This document shows, piece after piece, positions 37,111 through 42,837 of a stretch of 42,837 nt of DNA. This DNA is from an uncultured Lachnobacterium sp. (lineage in GTDB: Bacteria; Bacillota; Clostridia; Lachnospirales; Lachnospiraceae). The first letter of the stretch is position 1. Each line of letters opens with the position of its first letter. Made by a program: the position numbers and the translations under genes. The stretch lies in assembly GCA_900546625.1 (NCBI GenBank), contig URDU01000024.1, forward strand, positions 1-42,837, in the 5' to 3' direction. The notes under the pieces were generated by a model. That model worked only from the letters and a program-made list of their open reading frames with translations, was not told the origin of the DNA and ran no database searches.

Positions 37111-38847
37111 CTACGCCCTAATGTCAAAGGAATATCTATGCACCTGACCTGTAGGTGGCAAATCCTTTTTCAGAAATCCAGCGACAAAATTCAGCTGTTT
37201 CGAACCACTATTTACATTCAATTCACAATTATAGCCCTTATCCTGTAATCTCTTTTCCAACACCGGCAGAAATTGCTTTACCAGTGCATATGACTCATCA
37301 CTATCCAAATAGAAATTAGTTGTAACCTTCCTATGAAGCATTTTAATTGACACATCTGTCCCACCGAGATGCTCTAAATCCAAATGTAAAAATGCTGATA
37401 ATTCTTTGTCCGGATTGGACATACTTTTCTTATTTGTATACACATACAACTGTCCGCTGGCGTTTTTTTCATTCATCTTCAATGGAACCTGCACATATGT
37501 ATATGCCTCGTTTATCTGATTCATAAATTCAATATTTCCACGGATATTATCTGCCAGTGCCTCTGCTTTAGGATTCACCACTCCTGATGTTTTCAAAATA
37601 ATTTCCATATTTGTTATCTGTTTTTCAATTTTGTCGTACAAGCCATCAAGCTTCTTAGGATTCTTCTCTAAATCTCCCGGTTTAATCATCCATTGCTGTT
37701 CTAAAGCCTCCTTCAACATAAGCTTAAAGGCTTCTCCTGAAAACAAATGTCTCAGTGTACCGGCATTTGCCGGTGTATTTTCCAACATACTTTTTATATC
37801 GTTAAGTATTCCTACGACACTGCTATCCTCTGAATACAAAGAAATATTGTTTTCCTGTAAATTCGGAAGCAGCATCCTGACCTGTTCATTAAGCTCTTCT
37901 ATCTGCTTATCCGATAAAAGAAATCCAATAGTATTTGATTTTGTTTCATTCTCCTGTAAAAGGATGGTATCTATTGCCGGAGCATTGTTTATTTTCTGCG
38001 TTGTGTGAATGTCCTGTGATTCACCGAAAACACTGTTTAATGATTCAAATAATTCAGCAATATTAAAGTGTTTTTTTACTACAGGTGCCGATTGATTATC
38101 ACGCATTATTGCCTCATACTGTGACATATCAGAAGCTTCACTTGATATAAATGCCTCTTCAGGCAGCCCTTCTGTAACAATATTTAAAATATCCCTTGCC
38201 TGGGTTACAAGCTTATACATTGATAAATCTTCGGCTGAAAGGGCATTCGGCAGTTCATCTATCAAACTATCCATAGCAATTGTAATAGCCTGTTTGTCAT
38301 TAGCATAATTTTCAAACTGAGCTGCATTTACCTGATTAATTTCAATTCCAAGCCTCTTTAACTCAACAAGTGTAGTCACATTAATATCCTTATTATCCTG
38401 CACAAGCTGATACATCTGATTAAGGCTTGTCTTATCAATTGGCATCTGCTCTTCCATCATCTTGTTCACCATCGACAAATTTGTGCCATCTACCGGCAGT
38501 CCTGCAGCCTTTAGCGCATCCATAAGTGTGAGGTTGGCTCCCTCGCCATCAACTGTATATGGTTTTATTTCTATAGTGCCTCCATCATTATTTTTCACCT
38601 GAAAAAACACAGACTGTCCCTGTTCAAATGAAAACTTTCCTGCCAGCCTTGCCAAAATCTGCTGACCATTTGACAAGGCAAGCTTAACCTGATTGCCACG
38701 GACACTGCTTACTGTTCCCTCAAATATCATCCCTTTTGACATTTCATTTAAAGAAGATACCAGCTTTTCAACGCCCTTTGCTCCTGTCATAGGCTCACCA
38801 TTTGCCACTGAATTGTTGTATTGACTTACCAAATTTGATATCTGCAT
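37111..38847 (-). CDS. FliK-like protein (YlqG type, hook-length control C-terminal domain)
   Basis: This 578-residue protein begins MQISNLVSQYNNS, with AGGG and TGAT before the ATG; a longer frame has no support. Its C-terminal 140 residues (YVQVPLKMNEKNASGQLYVY, LGGTDVSIKMLHRKVTTNFY) resemble the FliK hook-length control C-terminal domain. About residues 45-85 hold a beta-rich stretch (GMIFEGTVSSVRGNQVKLAL). The middle is helical and low in hallmark motifs. It pairs with the FlhB-tail gene 70 bases downstream, as ylqG-ylqH do in B. subtilis. No other flagellar genes are present, so a role in flagella is possible but not evident. Confidence 0.8.
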   Translation of the reverse strand: MQISNLVSQYNNSVANGEPMTGAKGVEKLVSSLNEMSKGMIFEGTVSSVRGNQVKLALSNGQQILARLAGKFSFEQGQSVFFQVKNNDGGTIEIKPYTVDGEGANLTLMDALKAAGLPVDGTNLSMVNKMMEEQMPIDKTSLNQMYQLVQDNKDINVTTLVELKRLGIEINQVNAAQFENYANDKQAITIAMDSLIDELPNALSAEDLSMYKLVTQARDILNIVTEGLPEEAFISSEASDMSQYEAIMRDNQSAPVVKKHFNIAELFESLNSVFGESQDIHTTQKINNAPAIDTILLQENETKSNTIGFLLSDKQIEELNEQVRMLLPNLQENNISLYSEDSSVVGILNDIKSMLENTPANAGTLRHLFSGEAFKLMLKEALEQQWMIKPGDLEKNPKKLDGLYDKIEKQITNMEIILKTSGVVNPKAEALADNIRGNIEFMNQINEAYTYVQVPLKMNEKNASGQLYVYTNKKSMSNPDKELSAFLHLDLEHLGGTDVSIKMLHRKVTTNFYLDSDESYALVKQFLPVLEKRLQDKGYNCELNVNSGSKQLNFVAGFLKKDLPPTGQVHRYSFDIRA

Positions 38848-38983
38848 AGCATCACCCTGATATAGTATCGTTATGTTTAAGTATACATGTATAAATTGTA
38901 TCATTTATTGGTATTTCTGTCACTATATTACTGTTCACACACCACACCACAGTGTAACCGCAACAATTTATTTCTTTCAAAAA

Positions 38984-39766
38984 TCAGGTAAATTCCACCA
39001 TATTCTTCCTATACCACTTTGGACAAAGATTGCGCTGACATTGTGGATTGAACCGCTCCCTTATATCAGTATGCTCAAAATACACCTTCCATAACTGCTC
39101 AAAACTGTCTGTCTTCACCGGCACACTTCTCTCAAGCTGTTTAAATTCACTTTCATTGATATAAAAGCACTCCTTAAGCCTCGGGTGTACCACTGCATAC
39201 CTTCTTCTATCATCATAGATTACAAAATTTTCCCCTGGATACCTGTCCACAAAATGCCACATAACAACCGGTATCATATCGCATTTTGGTTCAAAGTGCG
39301 CCAGCAGATAGTTTCCATTATCACTAAAACGAATAAACCCTCTTATCTTGTCAGCCTCTTTATTTACCTTTCTTGAAAGCTCAAATACCTCCATAACATA
39401 TTTATCGGTCATATGCTCCATAATCCTTTGTCCCACCTTAAATGCTCTGACAAGAAATCCAAGCACTATTGTTGCTCTATTATCAGAATAATGGCACAAA
39501 GCATCAAATACAGTCTCATATATCTTAAAACCGAGCTTCTTTTGAATTGTCAAAATTGTCTTTTGGACCTTTACCTCATCTGTTTCAATATCTATCATCT
39601 TTGAAAAAAGTGTATAGTTTCCTCCAATGCCTATCTCAATAGAAATATTGTCCCGGTATACTTCGTGATTTTCTTTTTGCATTTGATTTTTATATACAAA
39701 AGCATCATATATAGCGGTAAAAATCCCATTTATATTATTATCACATCTAAGTATTATATTATCCAT
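38984..39766 (-). CDS. DUF4130 / TIGR03915-type putative DNA metabolism protein
   Basis: This 260-residue protein matches the TIGR03915 pattern: an N-terminal domain with IFTAIYDAF, then LGFKIYETVFDALCHY, RGFIRFSD, LAHFEPKCDMIPVVMWHFVD and a C-terminal CPKWYRKNMVEF. In other bacteria this domain is found next to, or fused with, uracil-DNA glycosylase-like or radical SAM partners and is thought to act on DNA. It begins 35 bases after the radical SAM gene, so one transcript is likely, placing it under the LexA-type promoter. GGGAG precedes the ATG. The biochemical reaction is not established. Confidence 0.85.
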   Translation of the reverse strand: MDNIILRCDNNINGIFTAIYDAFVYKNQMQKENHEVYRDNISIEIGIGGNYTLFSKMIDIETDEVKVQKTILTIQKKLGFKIYETVFDALCHYSDNRATIVLGFLVRAFKVGQRIMEHMTDKYVMEVFELSRKVNKEADKIRGFIRFSDNGNYLLAHFEPKCDMIPVVMWHFVDRYPGENFVIYDDRRRYAVVHPRLKECFYINESEFKQLERSVPVKTDSFEQLWKVYFEHTDIRERFNPQCQRNLCPKWYRKNMVEFT

Positions 39767-39801
39767 GCATACTTCTCCCTGCAGCTTTACAAAAATATTG
39801 T

Positions 39802-41277
39802 CTATTCAGATATAAAATCAAATATACTCATCTGCTCATAAGTACATGATTTATTATCAGCTAAAAGCATAGTATCCGGCCTTTCGTTATATATGAGATG
39901 CCTTGTAATATAGCTTTCATCAAGCTTTGTATTGTACATCATACGACCATCACAGGTGATAAAGTACAGTGCTCTTTTGAGCACGACACCCATTTTCTTT
40001 AAATCTGTAAACGAAAGCTTTGCATGCTTTCTGGCTTTTATAATACGCCTGACACTGTTAGTGCCTATCCCCGGGACCCTGAGAAGTGTATAATAATCCG
40101 CCGTCATAATCTCAACCGGAAAACACTCCAGATGACCTACAGCCCACTGACACTTTGGATCAATATAATCATTAAAGCTCTGATTATCCTCCGACAAAAG
40201 CTCTCCTGCCTTAAAGCCATAAAATCTCATAAGAAAATCTGCCTGATAAAGCCTGTGCTCTCTCTTTAACGGTGGCGGCTGCCCGATACCCGGTAATGAC
40301 TCATCCATATTAACATTCACAAAAGCAGAGTAAAATACTCTCTTCATATCAAACCTGTTGTACATTGCTTCTGCTACAGATATAATCTGATAATCACTCT
40401 CTCCGGTTGCTCCCACAATCATCTGTGTACTCTGCCCCGCCGGCACATAATATCTGTCCGGTCTTTTGATACTTAAGCTTGATTCCCAGCTTTTTTCTGC
40501 AAGCTTATCAGCCTTCCCGCAATCTGTAGCAACCCTAAGGCTTCTGTGATACTCTGATAATCTTGCAGTACTATCTTTTATTTCGGCCATCTGCTCATAA
40601 TATGCCTGCTCATCTATATACATACGGTTTTTCATACTGCTATTGCCATGATACATTCGGCTGTCCTTTATACCATTTTGAATAAATCTCATAGGTGTAA
40701 GAATGTTTTTACGCGCCTTATTCGGAGCAACTGTCCTAAGCCCTTCCGCTGTGGGCAACTCCAGATTAACACTCATCCTATCACAAAGATATCCAATCAT
40801 CTCAAGAACCTCAGAGGAGGCTCCCGGTATACCCTTGATGTGTATATACCCATTGAAATGATATTTGTTTCTCAAAAGAAAAAGCGTGGTATATAAAAGC
40901 TGCATGGTATGCTCGGGCGATTCTATGATACCGGAGCTTAAGAAAAGTCCCTCTATATAATTGCGTCTGTAAAACTCAACAGTAAGGTTACATACCTCCT
41001 CAGGCGTAAATGTCACTCTTTCAACATCATTAGTACATCTGTTGATACAGTATTTGCAATCATAAATACATTCATTTGTAAAAAGTATCTTGAGAAGCGA
41101 TATACACCTGCCATCAGCTGTAAACGAATGACATATTCCACTGGCAAATGCACTCCCCATATCATTTCCATTACCCGAACGGGATGCACCACTGGAAGTA
41201 CATGCAACATCAAACTTTGCCGCATCAGACAGAATCTTAAGTTTTTCCATAATATCAGCACTGATTGACGTTAACAT
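39802..41277 (-). CDS. Putative DNA modification/repair radical SAM protein (TIGR03916 type)
   Basis: The start MLTSISADIMEKL is set by GGGAGG 4 bases before the ATG and by a promoter that lies inside the longer frame. The 491-residue protein has the radical SAM cluster motif CIYDCKYC (CX3CX2C), a barrel, and near the C-terminus a helix-hairpin-helix (LLRVPGIGTNSVRRIIKARK, LKKMGVVLKRALYFITCDGR) of the DNA-binding type. Family members occur with TIGR03915 partners, the next gene here. The promoter carries two LexA-box-like sites, so expression on DNA damage is predicted. Its chemistry on DNA has not, to my knowledge, been defined. Confidence 0.9.
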   Translation of the reverse strand: MLTSISADIMEKLKILSDAAKFDVACTSSGASRSGNGNDMGSAFASGICHSFTADGRCISLLKILFTNECIYDCKYCINRCTNDVERVTFTPEEVCNLTVEFYRRNYIEGLFLSSGIIESPEHTMQLLYTTLFLLRNKYHFNGYIHIKGIPGASSEVLEMIGYLCDRMSVNLELPTAEGLRTVAPNKARKNILTPMRFIQNGIKDSRMYHGNSSMKNRMYIDEQAYYEQMAEIKDSTARLSEYHRSLRVATDCGKADKLAEKSWESSLSIKRPDRYYVPAGQSTQMIVGATGESDYQIISVAEAMYNRFDMKRVFYSAFVNVNMDESLPGIGQPPPLKREHRLYQADFLMRFYGFKAGELLSEDNQSFNDYIDPKCQWAVGHLECFPVEIMTADYYTLLRVPGIGTNSVRRIIKARKHAKLSFTDLKKMGVVLKRALYFITCDGRMMYNTKLDESYITRHLIYNERPDTMLLADNKSCTYEQMSIFDFISE

Positions 41278-41296
41278 AATGCCTCCCACCATCTCC

Positions 41297-41330
41297 CGAA
41301 CATTCGTTTGTATTATATAACATATGTTCG
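41297..41330. promoter_or_regulatory. Two LexA (SOS) box-like sites
   Basis: CGAACATTCGTTTG (41297-41310) matches the Gram-positive LexA consensus CGAACRNRYGTTYG at 13 of 14 positions. ATAACATATGTTCG (41317-41330) matches at 12 of 14. Their centres are 20 bases apart. One lies between -35 and -10, the other over the expected start, the usual arrangement for LexA repression. Confidence 0.85.
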
Positions 41331-41340
41331 AGAAAATCAA
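41312..41340 (-). promoter_or_regulatory. SOS-type promoter of the radical SAM/DUF4130 operon
   Basis: On the minus strand TTGATT (41335-41340) and a perfect TATAAT (41312-41317) are 17 bases apart. The predicted start near 41305 lies about 28 bases before the ATG at 41277. The LexA-like sites overlap this promoter. Confidence 0.88.
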
Positions 41341-41460
41341 GTTGTATTTTCTGGAGACAATATTAGGATAAGCCATAACAGGAATTTGTTTCTAATTTAA
41401 GATGCCAAAAATATCAAAATACTTTCGGCAATACTTAATATTTTCATTGATTTCAAAAAT

Positions 41461-41503
41461 AAAAAACCATAGATATCTTAAACACATTAAGATACTATGG
41501 TTT
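41461..41503 (-). terminator. Terminator after the alpha/beta hydrolase gene
   Basis: AAAACCATAGATATCTTAA (41463-41481) pairs with the segment ending ATGGTTTT at 41503 through an 18-bp stem with one bulge. On the minus strand TTTTTTATTTTT follows. It separates the hydrolase from the SOS-type operon. Confidence 0.85.
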
Positions 41504-41609
41504 TATGATTGTCCATAATTATTCAGTTGCTAAAATATGTAACAGCCTTTATCAACATACTTTATTCCCGCTTGAAATAACATTTTTAAAAGCTGCAATT
41601 TGACATAAT

Positions 41610-42458
41610 TTATCCTAATTTAGTCTTAAAAAACTCGATTATCCTGTCCCACAGTTCATCCTGAAAAAACTGCAGATCCGCATGGTCAGCGCCTTCTAAT
41701 GCAATCAAATCTGCATCACAGCCATTTTCAATAAGCTTGTCATAAAGCTCTTCGCTCTGTTCAAATGGAACTGTCTGATCATTTATACCGTGAATAATCA
41801 AAAATGGAGGAGCATCTTTTGTCACCTTAGATACCGGTGAACTGTTGTATGCTTCCTTGATATTTCTCATAATATTATATCCGAGTAAAAGTGACTCCAT
41901 AGATGCTGCGCATTCTTCGGCATCTTTATACTTAAATATGCTAAGGTTAGTAGGTGGATACCATGGACATGCTGCCTGAATACTGCTTGACTCTTCAAGA
42001 TATTCTCCAACATCACGAGCTTTATCATGATCCAATGCCGCCATACATGTCAAAAATCCTCCGGCTGATTCTCCCATAGCACCAAAATGTTCCTTATCAA
42101 TTCTGTATCTATCTGCATGTGCCTTCAAATACCTGATTGCAGCCTTCACATCCTCTATCTGCATAGGATAGCAGCCCTCATTTGATGTGCGGTATTCCAC
42201 ACTGCAAACAACAAAACCCTGATGAGCAAGCGTGCTAAGATATGATAGATGTGCTGACTTATCCATCCTCATCCATGCACCACCGCATATCCATACTATA
42301 CAAGGATAACGCTTGTCAGACATATCTTCCGGATATATTAAATCGAGTTTTAAATCCCTGCGACAGTGATCATACCAGGAATCCACCTGCGCATATGTGA
42401 TATCAGACACCTGCACATATTGTGGCTTCGTCACATTAATCTTAAGCTTTTCCTTCAT
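41610..42458 (-). CDS. Alpha/beta hydrolase (BD-FAE/esterase-lipase type)
   Basis: This 282-residue cytosolic hydrolase has the oxyanion-hole stretch VWICGGAWMRMDK, the nucleophile elbow GESAGG, the acid region HGINDQTVPFEQ and the catalytic His in LEGADHADLQFF. The arrangement matches bifunctional feruloyl/acetyl esterases and related carboxylesterases that remove acyl groups from plant polysaccharides, a common trade of gut Lachnospiraceae, but small-ester specificity could be anything. AAGGAGG lies before the ATG. Single gene with its own promoter and terminator. No signal peptide, so it probably acts on imported oligosaccharides or metabolites. Confidence 0.9.
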   Translation of the reverse strand: MKEKLKINVTKPQYVQVSDITYAQVDSWYDHCRRDLKLDLIYPEDMSDKRYPCIVWICGGAWMRMDKSAHLSYLSTLAHQGFVVCSVEYRTSNEGCYPMQIEDVKAAIRYLKAHADRYRIDKEHFGAMGESAGGFLTCMAALDHDKARDVGEYLEESSSIQAACPWYPPTNLSIFKYKDAEECAASMESLLLGYNIMRNIKEAYNSSPVSKVTKDAPPFLIIHGINDQTVPFEQSEELYDKLIENGCDADLIALEGADHADLQFFQDELWDRIIEFFKTKLG

Positions 42459-42534
42459 TTAAAAATCCTCCTTACATTTGCAATCCATTTTGAAATACAA
42501 AATTAATATCATTTAAAATAAATACTTTATGCCC

Positions 42535-42563
42535 ATTATAATGCATCTCTTTTCATTTTTAAA
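42535..42563 (-). promoter_or_regulatory. Candidate promoter of the alpha/beta hydrolase gene
   Basis: On the minus strand TTTAAA (42558-42563) and a perfect TATAAT (42535-42540) are 17 bases apart. It lies about 80 bases before the ATG and directly after the tRNA terminator. Confidence 0.65.
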
Positions 42564-42565
42564 CA

Positions 42566-42603
42566 TAAAAAAACCTTGAAACAACTATCTTGCTTCAAGG
42601 TTT
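42566..42603 (-). terminator. Terminator after tRNA-Trp
   Basis: AAACCTTGAA (42571-42580) pairs with TTCAAGGTTT (42594-42603), a 10-bp stem; on the minus strand seven T follow. It begins six bases past the tRNA end. Confidence 0.9.
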
Positions 42604-42608
42604 AAGAA

Positions 42609-42679
42609 CAGGGGATGAGAGAATCGAACTCCCGCTAAAAGTTTTGGAGACTTCTGTCATACCATTTGACCAATCCCCT
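42609..42679 (-). tRNA. trnW: tRNA-Trp (anticodon CCA)
   Basis: Read on the minus strand: acceptor stem AGGGGAT/ATCCCCT, D-stem GTCA/TGAC with loop AATGGTA, anticodon stem GAAGT/ACTTT with loop CTCCAAA giving CCA, and T-stem GGGAG/CTCTC with loop TTCGATT. The A1-U72 pair and discriminator G73 fit bacterial tRNA-Trp. The terminal CCA is not encoded and must be added. It has its own promoter and terminator. Confidence 0.94.
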
Positions 42680-42689
42680 ATATTTAAAT

Positions 42690-42718
42690 ATTATATCAAA
42701 TATAGAAAAAGGACGCAA
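42690..42718 (-). promoter_or_regulatory. tRNA-Trp promoter overlapping the rRNA terminator
   Basis: On the minus strand TTGCGT (42713-42718) and a perfect TATAAT (42690-42695) are 17 bases apart, 10 bases before the tRNA. The -35 bases are also one arm of the rRNA terminator hairpin. Confidence 0.75.
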
Positions 42719-42731
42719 TAGGAATTACGTC
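42704..42731 (-). terminator. Terminator after 23S rRNA
   Basis: On the minus strand GACGTAAT (42724-42731) pairs with ATTGCGTC (42712-42719), an 8-bp stem with one G-T pair and a TCCT loop, followed by CCTTTTTCT. It is about 60 bases past the 23S end. Confidence 0.75.
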
Positions 42732-42790
42732 TTATTTTAATATACCTTCAAAACTTCATACAAATCCGATTTGTTTTTCTCAGTTATTAA

Positions 42791-42837
42791 CCAGATTAAG
42801 CCCTCGACCTATTAGTAACAGTCAGCTCCACATGTTG
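42791..42837 (-). rRNA. rrl: 23S rRNA, 3' end (partial)
   Basis: Read on the minus strand, GAGCTGACTGTTACTAATAG and GTCGAGGGCTTAATCTGG are the conserved last bases of 23S rRNA (compare GCTGACCGGTACTAATAGAC-CGAGGGCTTGACC in Bacillus). The gene continues beyond the window. The exact 3' end may differ by a few bases. Confidence 0.93.

Noticed and set aside
41278..41376. Longer start of the radical SAM gene
   Set aside because: The promoter and LexA-like sites lie inside this extension and the predicted transcript begins downstream of it.

Overview
The window reads as a stretch of chromosome from a low-GC, Gram-positive gut anaerobe of the family Lachnospiraceae, close to Agathobacter (Eubacterium) rectalis or Roseburia. 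This placement is inferred from protein style, strong AGGAGG-type ribosome sites, a CIRCE-controlled groESL operon, NADPH-type GltBD, a second topoisomerase II gene pair, and the FliK-like/FlhB-tail pair. No search was run. Every protein gene, the tRNA and the rRNA end lie on the minus strand, so transcription runs from high to low coordinates. I saw no prophage, insertion sequence, CRISPR array or broken gene. This is mainly core chromosome.

Layout in the direction of transcription, right to left. (1) 42.84-42.57 kb: the 3' end of a 23S rRNA gene, a terminator, then tRNA-Trp(CCA) with its own promoter and terminator. No 5S gene lies in this part. (2) 42.5-41.6 kb: an alpha/beta hydrolase with its own promoter and terminator. 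(3) 41.3-39.0 kb: a radical SAM protein with a helix-hairpin-helix region and a DUF4130-type partner, behind a well-formed promoter carrying two LexA-box-like sites. (4) 38.8-35.2 kb: a FliK-like protein, an FlhB C-terminal-like protein, YraN and a PgeF/YfiH laccase-domain protein. (5) 35.0-31.8 kb: a GntR regulator, ABC ATPase and large ABC-2 membrane protein, with overlapping genes. (6) 31.7-28.1 kb: der-plsY-gpsA (ribosome assembly GTPase and phospholipid precursor synthesis), then dut. (7) 28.1-24.8 kb: a phosphoribosyltransferase-like protein, a stand-alone sugar-importer ATPase (UgpC/MsmX type) and a PucR/CdaR-type regulator.

(8) 24.75-16.1 kb: parE-parC-type topoisomerase genes, then a MoxR AAA ATPase with a VWA partner, a HAD phosphatase and a CPBP membrane protease, ending at a clear terminator. 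(9) 15.9-9.63 kb: gltB-gltD with promoter and terminator. (10) 9.5-6.5 kb: a Cof-type HAD phosphatase and the groES-groEL operon. (11) 6.4-4.0 kb: degV and purA. (12) 3.95-0.19 kb: a GldA/GldFG-like ABC system with a DUF4340 protein.

The strongest lead is the SOS-like promoter in front of the radical SAM/DUF4130 pair, which ties a poorly characterised gene pair to DNA damage. Other leads are competing hairpins at the gpsA ribosome site, a terminator sharing bases with the tRNA-Trp promoter behind an rRNA operon lacking a local 5S gene, a recurrent TAACTATTCA motif at gene borders, and the MoxR-VWA module. Promoters and hairpins were found by eye and by base counting; none is experimentally supported here.
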